Source of the DNA: RYN-230 sp963837335
Lineage (GTDB): Bacteria > Actinomycetota > Actinomycetes > Streptosporangiales > Streptosporangiaceae
Assembly: GCA_963837335.1 (NCBI GenBank)
Contig: CAWINS010000006.1
Span: 62,001-126,000, forward strand
Reading direction: 5' to 3'
DNA: 64,000 nt
Numbering within the stretch: position 1 is the first letter of the stretch; the number at the start of each line of letters is the position of its first letter. Shown here in pieces: positions 17,414 through 25,956 of the stretch. The notes beneath the pieces are model-generated. The model was not told the origin of the DNA, made no database searches, and worked only from the letters and a program-made list of their open reading frames with translations. A program made the translations under genes and the position numbers.

Positions 17414-18427
17414 ATGTCTACTCCTGCTGGGGACCCTCGACCGGATGGGGCCGCCCGCCGCCTGGACCGGAAGCTGAGCAACATCGCCGCGGGGCGCTAT
17501 AACCCCCGCGACTTCGTCATCGCGGACGCCAAGGACGCGGACATGGCGTTCGGCCTGGCTTGCGCGGGACCGGTGACCGGCGCACCGGCCGGCCGGTACC
17601 GCACCCGCGCCGAATACCTCGACGCGATGCGCGCCCTGGTTGCCCAGGGTGAACTCGACATCCTCCTGGCCTCGGCGTCCAACGGAGAGCGCCTGGCGGG
17701 GGAGGGCTCGCTGGGCGATACGACCCTGGCCATCCGGGCGAACGACAGCACGGACATCTGGAATACCCGGGGCGGCCGGTATCCCGCCCGGCCTTCACGC
17801 CCTTTCCGCACGGCTGACCTGACCGCCATCCGCCCCTTCTGCGACCTGGTCCTTTATTCGCTGACCTTCAACAATGATCTCGACCGCGACCTGGCCACGC
17901 TCGAGGCGTACCGCGCGTTCCGCCAGGAGGCCGCCGCGCTCGGCATCCGGTATTTCCTCGAGGTCTTCAATCCCAACGCGCCGGCCGATCTGGCCCCCGA
18001 GCAGGTCGGGGCGTTCGTCAACGACTCGATCATCCGGACCCTGGCCGGGGTCACCCGGGAGCAGCGGCCGCTCTTCCTCAAGGTGGCGTACAACGGCTCA
18101 GACGCGCTCGCTGAACTGGCCGGCCACGATCCGTCGGTCGTGGTCGGCGTTCTCGGCGGGTCGGCGGGCACCACCCGGGACACCTTCGAGCTCCTGCACC
18201 GGGCCGAGAGGCACGGAGCCCGGATCGCCCTCTTCGGGCGCAAGATACAGCGCGCCGAGTCACAGCTGGATCTGGTTTCCCTGCTGCGGCCGGTCCTGCG
18301 GGGCGAGCTCAGCCCCGCGGATGCCGTCCGGGCCTACCACGATGCCCTCGCGAAGGCGGAGATCGCTCCCTCGCGCACGCTCGAGGCCGACCTTGAGGTG
18401 ACCGATCCCGTGCTGCGTGCCGAGTGA
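17414..18427 (+). CDS. TIM-barrel-like sugar-operon protein of unknown function
   Basis: A 337-residue soluble protein, ATG at 17414 after GAAAGG. It is rich in alternating strand/helix patterns (FVIADAKDADMAFGLAC, RYFLEVFNPNAP, RPLFLKVAYNG, DPSVVVGVLGGSAG) that look like a (beta/alpha)8 barrel of the class I aldolase kind. The Lys in FLKVAYNG is a possible Schiff-base residue. No family was recognised with confidence. Its GTGA overlap with the PfkB kinase gene implies a joint step, perhaps a kinase-aldolase pair acting on a ketose phosphate. Confidence 0.6.
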   Translation: MSTPAGDPRPDGAARRLDRKLSNIAAGRYNPRDFVIADAKDADMAFGLACAGPVTGAPAGRYRTRAEYLDAMRALVAQGELDILLASASNGERLAGEGSLGDTTLAIRANDSTDIWNTRGGRYPARPSRPFRTADLTAIRPFCDLVLYSLTFNNDLDRDLATLEAYRAFRQEAAALGIRYFLEVFNPNAPADLAPEQVGAFVNDSIIRTLAGVTREQRPLFLKVAYNGSDALAELAGHDPSVVVGVLGGSAGTTRDTFELLHRAERHGARIALFGRKIQRAESQLDLVSLLRPVLRGELSPADAVRAYHDALAKAEIAPSRTLEADLEVTDPVLRAE

Positions 18428-19476
18428 GCGACCCGGCCACGCCGGGCGCAGGGATCTTGTGCGCCGGAACGATTCTCGTCGATGCCGGAAAGGTGATTGA
18501 CGCCTATCCGGCCCTGGATCATTTCGCCACCATCGAGCAGGTCTCCCTGAGCACCGGGGGACCAGGGCTCAATATGGCCGTCAACCTGCGCATGCTCGGG
18601 GCGGCTTTCCCCATCGGAATGATCGGTGCCGTCGGCGACGACGAGCACGGCGCCTTCCTCCTGGCCGAGTGCGCACGGCTGGGCATAGATACGGCCGGCA
18701 TCGCGACGCTGACTGGCGCGGTGACGTCCTTCACCGATGCGATGGTCGAGCGAGTCGGCGGCCGCCGGACCATGTTCCATCACAGCGGGGCCAACGCGCT
18801 GTTCGATGCCTCGGCCACCGACCTCGAGTCCTGCGGGGCGCGGATTCTGCACGCGGGGGCTCCTGGCATCCACCCGATCATGGATAGCCAGCTGCCCGGC
18901 GGGGGCAACGGCTGGTCGGCCCTGCTGGGCCGGGCACAAGCGGCGGGCCTGCGCACCAACATGGAACTGATCAGCCTGGAGCCGGGCCGCCAGGCCGAGG
19001 TTGCCCTGCCCTGCCTGCCCTACCTCGACAGCATCGTGATCAACGAACTCGAGGCCGGCGCACTGACCGGGATCGACAAACCGGTGCCGACGGCCGACGA
19101 GCCGGTGGACTGGCCGGCTCTGGAGGCGATGGCGCTCGGCCTGATCGAGCGCGGGGTGTCGTCGCTCGCCGTGGTGCATTTCCCGGCCGGCTGCGTCGCG
19201 GCCGCTCCCGGCGGCCAGACCTGGCGGCAGGGCTCTGTCCGGCTGCCCCGCGATCAGGTACGCAGCACGACAGGCGCCGGAGACGCCTTCGCCGCCGGCG
19301 TCATCCTGGGCCTTCATGAGGGCTGGCCGGTCGAACGCTGCTTGCGGCTAGCGGTCGCGTCTGCCGCGGCGTGCGTGCGTAGCGCGAACACCTCCGACGG
19401 CATAAAGCGCGCGGATGCGTGCCTCGCCGACGCCGATCAGGCTGGTTACCGTCCGGCCGCTCCGCTGGCAATTTAA
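18424..19476 (+). CDS. PfkB/ribokinase-family carbohydrate kinase
   Basis: 350 residues; GTG 18424 overlaps the previous stop. The N-terminal glycine motif is STGGPGLNMAVNLRMLG and the C-terminal signature is RSTTGAGDAFAAGVILGL with the catalytic Asp. INELEAGALTG is the family's 'N-E-E' type segment. It phosphorylates a sugar or sugar derivative with ATP. It is the third kinase type in the two sugar loci (after FGGY and P-loop), and the last gene of this long plus-strand operon. Confidence 0.9.
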   Translation: MSDPATPGAGILCAGTILVDAGKVIDAYPALDHFATIEQVSLSTGGPGLNMAVNLRMLGAAFPIGMIGAVGDDEHGAFLLAECARLGIDTAGIATLTGAVTSFTDAMVERVGGRRTMFHHSGANALFDASATDLESCGARILHAGAPGIHPIMDSQLPGGGNGWSALLGRAQAAGLRTNMELISLEPGRQAEVALPCLPYLDSIVINELEAGALTGIDKPVPTADEPVDWPALEAMALGLIERGVSSLAVVHFPAGCVAAAPGGQTWRQGSVRLPRDQVRSTTGAGDAFAAGVILGLHEGWPVERCLRLAVASAAACVRSANTSDGIKRADACLADADQAGYRPAAPLAI

Positions 19477-19530
19477 TTTGAGGTGAACTTGCCGGACCCT
19501 TGACGTGAACTTGAAGGACGTCAGTGAACG

Positions 19531-19547
19531 GGAGCCGTTCTGGCTCC
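19531..19547 (+). terminator. Short hairpin after the sugar operon
   Basis: GGAGCC-gttct-GGCTCC, a 6-bp GC stem 55 bases after the kinase stop. It is a weak terminator candidate. The preceding bases contain repeated GTGAACTTG elements of unknown role. Confidence 0.35.
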
Positions 19548-19653
19548 GTGTCACGTAATAGGGATTGGTCTAGCTGGCCGACGGGCGCTCTCACCGCATG
19601 CCAGCCCCATTTTCGCGGACAGACCTGCAGGGCTGACCCGAAGGAGGAGCACG

Positions 19654-20712
19654 GTGAGAAGAACCATAAAAGGCTTGCTGACGCTGGCGGCCACGATAAG
19701 TATGGCGGCGACGCTGGCGGGGGTGGCCGCGGGACCAGCGTCGGCGGCGGCGTCTTATCCGCCCCCGAGGATTAGCCTGCTGTGCTCGGCAGCGGCCAAC
19801 GACGCCACGCTGGAGGGCACGATTTGCGTGCTGCCGTTCGGTGTTACCACCGCGCCGAATGCCTATTCCGCGACCATCGCGGTGAGCAAGGTTGGCGCCG
19901 TGGGCGCCACAGTCAGCTTCGCGCTGACCGCGGGGAGCCTCCCGCCTGGCCTGAGCATGCCCGCCCAGTCCACATCCGGCGCCGTCATCACCGGCAACCC
20001 CACCCAGACCGGGACGTTCAACTTCACCGTCAAGGCCACAGACGGGTCGCGGACCTCCACGCTGGCCTACCAGATCACCGTCACCGCACAAGGCCCGCCG
20101 GACCAGCTGCAGTGCAACGCCGCCAACGGCAGCTTCCTGATCAGCGGGATCTGCGTACTGCCCGACTCCGTACTCGGCCTGCCCTACCAGGGGCGCCTGG
20201 TCACCAGCCACAACGCAGGCGGCACGCTCAGCGTCGTCGCCGGCGCCCTCCCGCCGGGCCTGACCCTGCCCGCCACCTTCGGGGCCTCGGGCGCGGTCAT
20301 CGGCGGCACCCCGACCCAGCAGGGCATCGAACCCACCTACACCTTCACCGTGCGGGGCACCGGCGACCACGGTCAGCCGCTGTATCAGGCCTACTCGATC
20401 ACCGTGGACCAGAACCTGCCGCTGAGCATCGTGCTGCCGGGCAGCGGATCAACCCTCGAACCGGGGACGGTCGGCCAGGCCTTCGGGCAGAACTTCTTCC
20501 TGAGCGGCGGGGCCGGCCCCTACAGCTGGGCTGTCGCCGCCGGGAAACTCCCGCCTGGCCTTACCCTGCAGACGTTCGCGGCGCCGACCGACGCCAGCAA
20601 CGAGCTCGCCGGGACACCGACCACGGCAGGGACCTTCGCCTTCACCATGCGGCTCACCGACTTCAGCGGCCAGCAGGCAACTCAATCCTTCAGCATCACG
20701 ATCGATAAGTAG
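19654..20712 (+). CDS. Secreted protein with three putative Ig-like (He_PIG) repeats
   Basis: 352 residues, GTG start with AAGGAGG seven bases upstream. The Sec signal begins RRTIKGLLTLAATISMAA and its cleavage site follows AGPASAA. Three repeated domains each carry LPPGL plus a TPT..GT/F-type turn (GNPTQTGTFNFTVKATDG, GGTPTQQG, AGTPTTAGTFAFTMRLTD). The first two domains begin with a matching Cys pair (LLCSAAAN...TICVLPFGV and LQCNAANG...GICVLPDSV), suggesting a disulfide staple at each domain entry. Probably an extracellular adhesive or structural module. Monocistronic, ending before a hairpin. Confidence 0.8.
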   Translation: MRRTIKGLLTLAATISMAATLAGVAAGPASAAASYPPPRISLLCSAAANDATLEGTICVLPFGVTTAPNAYSATIAVSKVGAVGATVSFALTAGSLPPGLSMPAQSTSGAVITGNPTQTGTFNFTVKATDGSRTSTLAYQITVTAQGPPDQLQCNAANGSFLISGICVLPDSVLGLPYQGRLVTSHNAGGTLSVVAGALPPGLTLPATFGASGAVIGGTPTQQGIEPTYTFTVRGTGDHGQPLYQAYSITVDQNLPLSIVLPGSGSTLEPGTVGQAFGQNFFLSGGAGPYSWAVAAGKLPPGLTLQTFAAPTDASNELAGTPTTAGTFAFTMRLTDFSGQQATQSFSITIDK

Positions 20713-20740
20713 CGGGATGTTGCGGTAGCCACCGGGAGCC

Positions 20741-20776
20741 CCCGGCCGTGACCCAGGGAGCGGGGTCGCGGCCGGG
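20741..20776. terminator. Bidirectional hairpin terminator
   Basis: 14-bp stem (20741-20754 with 20763-20776) containing one G-U pair and an eight-base loop, between the convergent Ig-repeat gene and the MBL gene; it can serve both. Confidence 0.6.
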
Positions 20777-20860
20777 TCCGGGCCTCAAGCGCTGACCCGC
20801 GAGCTGGCCGGGGTGGCAGCCGGCGGTGCCTGCGATCACACGGTCGCTTCACCAGAAGCA

Positions 20861-21672
20861 TTAGTCACGGGCGAGACGCTGGAGTTGCCGTGCGTGCACG
20901 CCGGCCACCCAGTCCCAGCCGTCCTTGGCCGATGGGCCGACCCGCGGGTCGCTGGGAACATGAGCGTCACGCAAGGCGTGCACGTACGCCCGATCCTGGT
21001 CGATCCGTGCGTGTACCTGATCAGCTCCGCCGATGGACCCGTGGCCGGGGATGACGACATCGACGTCGCCCGCCACGCCCTCGAGCAGCCGCAGCGCGGC
21101 GAGGTAGTCCTCGATCGGGTCAGCGGTGTCGTTCAAGTCAAGCATCGGAATCAGGACATCAGAAAGCATGTCGCCGGCGACGAGAACCCCGCGTTCCTCA
21201 ATCAACAGCGCCGCATGGCCCGGGGCATGCGCTTGATGCTCGACAATCCGGACTTGAGGGCCATCCCAGGGAATCTGGGCCATCTCGGCGGGCAGGCCGG
21301 TAATGAGGCCGAGCAGGTCCAGCGGTACCTGCTCGGCGATGCTCTGGGGGTATCAGCGCGGCGATACGGGCCTTCGCACACCGGGTCCGACAGCCGATCT
21401 CGGGCCGTGACCGCGCCGCGCGCCGTGCCGTAACGGGGCGCCGCGCCGAGCCTGGCGTGCCAGAGCAGGTGATCCCAGTGAGGATGCGTCGAGAAGCCTG
21501 CCACGACGGTCTGGCCCGAATCGGACAGGTCGTTCGCGAGGCAGGCCATTTCGTCGCCGTGCACCCCGGGGTCGATGAGCAACACGCCAGCCCGGCCGTG
21601 CACGACAACGGCGTTGCTCTGGCAGAACTCGCTCTCGTGGATCAGCACGCCCTCCGCGACCTGCCTCAGCAC
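20861..21672 (-). pseudogene. Metallo-beta-lactamase-fold hydrolase, two frameshifts
   Basis: GTG start at 21672 with AAGGAG six bases upstream. Frame 1 encodes the N-terminal half including STHPHWDHLLW (HxHxDH zinc site). Near 21385 the coding sense passes to a second frame (ARIAALIPPE) and near 21350 to a third, which encodes SIAEQVPLDLLGLITGLPAE, then the remaining metal ligands in HAPGHAALLI, AGDMLSD and VIPGHG and ends at 20861. Two extra bases within ~40 nt, one probably in the CCCCC run at 21350, restore a ~270-residue protein. All zinc ligands survive, so the function was recently intact or the sequence has errors. Substrate unknown. Confidence 0.8.
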
Positions 21673-21938
21673 GGGTGGCTCCTTCCGCTTGTGGTTTGCA
21701 ACCGCTTGTCGAGACCGTAGTACCTGGCCCTGACCGAATCCGCGATCCAACTCGTACCCATCACCGAGCGTTCGCGAGCGCGTTCGGGCGGCCAGCTGAT
21801 CGCCAACGGGCGGATTCCCATCCAGGCGATGCGCGCGCGCCGGTGGCCAAGACTGCGGTCGTGGCCGCTGCGGTCACCCCCGGGGTAAGCCGCCGGCGCC
21901 GGATTTAGCCCGATCTAGCAGGTCGCGACAGCGGATAA

Positions 21939-23786
21939 TCACACGCCGATTCCCCGCCAGCCCTCGAACGAGTAACGGAAGAGCTCGCTGAGAGCATCCT
22001 TGACCGATGAGCGCGGCGGCCCGCCGGGGGAGTTTGGCTGCGGAGGCTCCATACCGGGCGGGGGCTGGGCGCCGCGTGGCGGCTGCGGGCCAGGCGGAGG
22101 CTGCGGGCCGGGCGGAGGCTCCATACCGGGCGGAGGCTGCGGGCCAGGCGGAGGCTCCATACCGGGCGGGGGCTGGGCGCCGCGCGGCGGCTGCGGGCCG
22201 GGCGGAGGCTGCGGGCCAGGCGGGGGCTCCATACCGGGCGGCGGCTGGGCGCCGCGCGGCGGCTGCGGGCCAGGCGGGGGCTCCATACCCGGCGGGGGCT
22301 GCATGCCGGCCGGAGGCTGCATGGAGAGCGTGCGCAGCAGAGAAGGCTTCACCGGGCAGGTCAGATAGTGCTTCATCACGGCCGGGAACCGGTCCACGAT
22401 CAGGTTCCGGGGACGCTCCCAGGCGATGCCGACCTCGGCGCACACCTCCCTGACCGCATCCTCCGAGGCGAGGTTGGCGAAACCGGAGCCCTGATACGGC
22501 AGGACGTGGTGGACACGGTGCGGGCTCAGGCCGGCGCTGAGGAAAAGGTCGATCCAGCGGTTGCCGACCACGCTCAGGTCGTAGCTCAGGCAGATCTGCC
22601 TGGCCGCCCAGTCATCCCGCAGCGGCTCCGGGATCACCGCGAGCTCCTCCTCGCTGTCCGGCGCCTCAAAGTCATGGCTGGCCACCACGAGGAAGGTGTT
22701 GATCCACAAAGTCAGGATGAACTGCACCAGCCAGGCCACGATGTGGCCGGTCGCCAGGCACAGCGCAAACTCAAACACGATCCAGGCCCGGATGATCCAG
22801 AAGTCGGCCCGGATTGGATCCTGGACGAATGGCGCTCCGGTTTGCTGCGGGACCGGCTTATGCCGCTCGAACTTCGTGATTTCCCGTCCCCGGAGCGGCA
22901 GCCCGGTCAGGCATATGCCGAGTTTGTGGAGCGTGTAACCCGGGATCCGGAGCACCGGATGCAGCCGGAGCATACCGTCGAAGAACGTCTTCTTTACATC
23001 CGCTCCGGAACCGAGATAAGGATGGTGCAATAGCACGTGACCGTCGGTCCCGATGAGGCTCGTGCCGACGTAGTTGAGGTCGAACAGCGCTTTTCCGAGC
23101 GGCAGTGTCAGGGCCGGGTGCCCCGGCTTCCACTTCCTGTGCAGGCCGTAATGACCCGAGCCCGCCAGTGCGGTGCGCGTCACCACCATGATGACGACGA
23201 ACGCCCAGCCAGGTATGACATGGGCGATCAGGAGGGCCAGCGCGGCAAGATGCGCGGCAGCGATAAGCCACGTCACGGCGTCGAACGCGCGGTCGTACTT
23301 CTTCAGGGCCTGCTTGGAGAACTGGGCATTGACCCGCTGCCGGATCGCCGCCAGCAAGCTTCCTTCGTCCCGGTAGTCGAGCCTCGGCAGATCCTCAGGC
23401 GCGTTGAATTCCGGCGGCAGCAGGAAGGGGGGTACGCCCAGCTTGGGGAGTATGTCCTTCTCGGTGGGTACCGGAAGCTTGTCGCGCATATTTCTCTCGC
23501 CGAGCTTGAAAGGTGCGACAAGCCTGGCGCTTACGTCCTGGTCGGCGAGTTCTTCAATCAGGTACTTCGCGAGTATTTTCTGCAGCCGGGCCGGGTCCCG
23601 GTGATACGTGTGGAGCAGCGCGCTGATGTCGCGACCCTCGGTCTGCGCGAACCATATCGCCCCGCCCGGATGACGGCCCATCCACTCCGTAAGATCGTAG
23701 GCTCGCCCGTCAACGATCCAGAAGGGCCGATCCTGGGGAAACTCAGTGCCAGTGTACGGTGACATCCGAGGCATGGTTTCAGCCAT
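21939..23786 (-). CDS. Cytochrome b5-fatty acid desaturase fusion with proline-rich tail
   Basis: 615 residues. ATG 23786 with AAGGAG six bases upstream. Residues ~15-80 form a cytochrome b5-like heme domain (WMGRHPGGAIWF; HPGG motif). Residues ~130-480 form a membrane di-iron desaturase with histidine boxes HYGLH, HVLLHH and HRVHH and several hydrophobic segments. The last ~105 residues are PPPG-type repeats (PPPGMEPPPGPQPPRGAQ...) absent from ordinary front-end desaturases. Electrons would pass from b5 to the di-iron site for O2-dependent desaturation or hydroxylation of an acyl chain. It sits 58 bases after the crotonase gene in the DpgA/B-like operon, suggesting tailoring of that product's acyl group or a CoA-linked intermediate. 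Confidence 0.88.
   Translation of the reverse strand: MAETMPRMSPYTGTEFPQDRPFWIVDGRAYDLTEWMGRHPGGAIWFAQTEGRDISALLHTYHRDPARLQKILAKYLIEELADQDVSARLVAPFKLGERNMRDKLPVPTEKDILPKLGVPPFLLPPEFNAPEDLPRLDYRDEGSLLAAIRQRVNAQFSKQALKKYDRAFDAVTWLIAAAHLAALALLIAHVIPGWAFVVIMVVTRTALAGSGHYGLHRKWKPGHPALTLPLGKALFDLNYVGTSLIGTDGHVLLHHPYLGSGADVKKTFFDGMLRLHPVLRIPGYTLHKLGICLTGLPLRGREITKFERHKPVPQQTGAPFVQDPIRADFWIIRAWIVFEFALCLATGHIVAWLVQFILTLWINTFLVVASHDFEAPDSEEELAVIPEPLRDDWAARQICLSYDLSVVGNRWIDLFLSAGLSPHRVHHVLPYQGSGFANLASEDAVREVCAEVGIAWERPRNLIVDRFPAVMKHYLTCPVKPSLLRTLSMQPPAGMQPPPGMEPPPGPQPPRGAQPPPGMEPPPGPQPPPGPQPPRGAQPPPGMEPPPGPQPPPGMEPPPGPQPPPGPQPPRGAQPPPGMEPPQPNSPGGPPRSSVKDALSELFRYSFEGWRGIGV
22018..22329 (-). repeat. Tandem repeats encoding the PPPG tail of the desaturase
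   Basis: Degenerate in-frame units of 15-18 bases alternate between coding for PPPGMEP, PPPGPQP and PPRGAQ. They are arranged in higher-order blocks of about 100 bases that are themselves duplicated. The tail starts right after the conserved desaturase C-terminus (LLRTLSMQPP). Confidence 0.85.
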
Positions 23787-23844
23787 TGGCTACTCCTTGT
23801 CGCCTTGATTCAGTTGCAGGCCATAGGGTCGGCGTAAGCGACCT

Positions 23845-24543
23845 CTAGTCGTCATCCGGTATTCCCACCTTGTATCGGGCCGCCTTGGCCAATTCGACCG
23901 CCGAAGCGTGCTCGAGCGAATAACAGTCATCGAGGATCCGGCGGGTGAAGCACGCCGACTCCGGCGTGACTGCGCGCAGTGCCTTGATCGAGTTCTCGGC
24001 CACTTCCTCGAGGGTGTCCCCGACCGCGTCTACCAGTCCGAGCCGGGCCGCATCGTCGGCCGTCAGGTCCTCACCGAGCAGGAAGATCTTGCGCGCGGTG
24101 CCGAGACCGACGAATTTCGGCAGCCAGTACGCGCCCATTCCGGGGAAGCGGCCCTCGGCCAGGCTCCCCATCCAGAGCCGCGCCGCCGCCGAGGCCAGCC
24201 GCAGGTCTGCGACCAGGCCGGCCTGGACGGCCGCCGCACCGACCCGGCCGTGATAGCCAGCGAACGTCTTGGCTTTCAGCCTGGAAATCCGGGACAGCAA
24301 TTCATCCCAGCGGGCGAAATACCGCATATCGCTCCGGCCCGGCCCGGGCGGCCAGGAGGGGAAGTCCCCGGTGACTGGCTCCGCATTGCCGCTGAACAGT
24401 AAGGCGAAGTTCTCTATCCGGCCCCGTTCGACGTCGTCCAGCACGGAGGTGAGCGCGTTAATAAGCTCGGTATCGATCACGGCCTCGCCGATCCGGGCGG
24501 TGAGCACCCGTTCGCCGTCAGCCTCCTGGATCACGGTCAGCAT
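23845..24543 (-). CDS. Enoyl-CoA hydratase/isomerase (crotonase) family, DpgB-like
   Basis: 232 residues with a crotonase core: TFAGYHGRVGAAAVQAGLVADLRLAS, LWMGSLAEGRFPGMGAYWLPKFVG, GEDLTADDAARLGLVD. Its ATG overlaps the upstream type III PKS stop by seven bases, so the two are coupled. In glycopeptide-type gene sets DpgB and DpgD are crotonases that assist DpgA in making 3,5-dihydroxyphenylacetyl-CoA; the short length and partner gene fit a DpgB-like role. The oxyanion-hole region is altered relative to classic hydratases. Assignment as a DpgA helper is inference from pairing. Confidence 0.82.
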   Translation of the reverse strand: MLTVIQEADGERVLTARIGEAVIDTELINALTSVLDDVERGRIENFALLFSGNAEPVTGDFPSWPPGPGRSDMRYFARWDELLSRISRLKAKTFAGYHGRVGAAAVQAGLVADLRLASAAARLWMGSLAEGRFPGMGAYWLPKFVGLGTARKIFLLGEDLTADDAARLGLVDAVGDTLEEVAENSIKALRAVTPESACFTRRILDDCYSLEHASAVELAKAARYKVGIPDDD

Positions 24544-25703
24544 GTGTGCGCCTCGGTGAACTGGAAGAGTGCCGTCTCGATCTGGGCTCCTGGACCCATC
24601 GTCACCATGACCCCCAGGTCGCCAGCTGACCCGCAGCCTTCGGCCAGCAGGCGCTCCAGGCTGACCAGGAAGCTTCCGCTCGAGATGTTCCCGTAGTCAC
24701 GCAGCACGGAGCGCGTATGCCGGACATCATGCTCCTCAAGGCCCAGGCTGAGTTTGACCGAGTCGATCACCGCGCCACCACCGGTGTGCAGCACCCAGTG
24801 CCTGACGGCAGAGAAGTCCACGCCATTACGCTCCAGCAGCCTCTCCAGCGGCTTGCGAACGTTGAAGCCTATGACATAGGGGATATCCCGGTCCAGGTAA
24901 AAACTCCACTTCCCGGCCGCGGCGTTCCAGTCGAACCGCATGGCCGCCCATTCTTCAGGAATGCAGAAGCTCTCGAAATCAAGCACGCACGGCATCGGCC
25001 AGGATGGTGCTGGCCCGGCGCCGTTCCCGGCGTAGGTGGTCAGCACGGCAGCGGCCGCACCGTCGCCGAAAATGCTGTTCACGATGCCAGTGCGGGGTGT
25101 TTCATCGAGAACGTACATCGCGGAGTTAATCTCACAGCAGACCAGCAATGCCACGCGGCCCGGATGGTTTTTGACCCACTGGACGAGAGGATTCAGCCCA
25201 TTCAGGCCGGCGTTGCATCCCATGCCAACGACGTCCGCCCGGACGAGGTCCCGGGCAAACCCGAGCTCTCGCGAGAATAGCGAACTCAGCCCCGGAACCA
25301 TGAACCCGCTCGAGGTGACGCACAAGATGTAGTCGACGTCCGCCGGCGACAGCGACGCGGCGTCGAGTGCGTCGCGGATGGCCCGCGATCCGATGTCGAG
25401 CGCTCCGTCCCGGAACTTGGCGTGCAGGTCGGCCGCGGACTCGGGGAGCAGGCGCCCGGTGCTCATGTCTATGCCCGGCAGATAGAGATGCCTCTTCTGG
25501 ATATGCGGCGAACGGAGAAGCTTTTTCACGACCCTGTTCTCCAGGCCGAGCAGCGCCCCGATCTCTTCCTGTGAATAGGCGGTGTCCGGGAATGCGCTGC
25601 TGACAGAGGCGATGGCCGCTGTCCTTTCCCCCGGGAGTGCCGGGGGATGAATAGGACGAGCCGCTGGGCGGGAAAGTTCCCGGACATCCTCATTTCGGAT
25701 CAT
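24537..25703 (-). CDS. Type III polyketide synthase, DpgA-like (3,5-dihydroxyphenylacetyl-CoA synthase type)
   Basis: 388 residues from the ATG at 25703 (GGGGAAG upstream). Thiolase-fold triad: C163 in GMGCNAGLNG, H306 in LHTGGGAVID and N339 in DYGNISSGSF. The block HDVRHTRSVLRDYGN closely resembles DpgA, which condenses four malonyl-CoA into 3,5-dihydroxyphenylacetyl-CoA. Overlap with a crotonase gene strengthens this. No DpgC-like dioxygenase, transaminase or NRPS is in the window, so the product is probably not dihydroxyphenylglycine. Other type III PKS products such as alkylresorcinols remain possible. Confidence 0.87.
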   Translation of the reverse strand: MIRNEDVRELSRPAARPIHPPALPGERTAAIASVSSAFPDTAYSQEEIGALLGLENRVVKKLLRSPHIQKRHLYLPGIDMSTGRLLPESAADLHAKFRDGALDIGSRAIRDALDAASLSPADVDYILCVTSSGFMVPGLSSLFSRELGFARDLVRADVVGMGCNAGLNGLNPLVQWVKNHPGRVALLVCCEINSAMYVLDETPRTGIVNSIFGDGAAAAVLTTYAGNGAGPAPSWPMPCVLDFESFCIPEEWAAMRFDWNAAAGKWSFYLDRDIPYVIGFNVRKPLERLLERNGVDFSAVRHWVLHTGGGAVIDSVKLSLGLEEHDVRHTRSVLRDYGNISSGSFLVSLERLLAEGCGSAGDLGVMVTMGPGAQIETALFQFTEAHTC

Positions 25704-25956
25704 GTATTGAGTCTTCCCCCGACCGGTTCGCAAGTTCCAGACCGTGGATCCAAGGATAGGCTACAGGGCCGCCGCTGACATTGGCCGACTGGAGTGGCAT
25801 ACGAGGTTCATGGTACCATTTGAGGCTGAAGTTGGCGTGGTGATGAGGAGCCGTTCACGGCGTGTCGTCGCAGGGTAGGCCGGGAATGGCGGGCCGGCGC
25901 CCGGGCCGCCCTGCTCATGCGGCAGCGCCGGCTCGCATCTCTGCTACGCTCGCCGG

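Noticed and set aside
22018..22329. Regular repeats resembling a CRISPR array
   Set aside because: Units are contiguous, codon-phased and encode a proline-rich tail; no unique spacers or cas genes.
23845..25703. Dihydroxyphenylglycine pathway
   Set aside because: DpgC-like dioxygenase, aminotransferase, DpgD and NRPS genes are missing from the window, so only the DpgA/DpgB-like enzymes are claimed.
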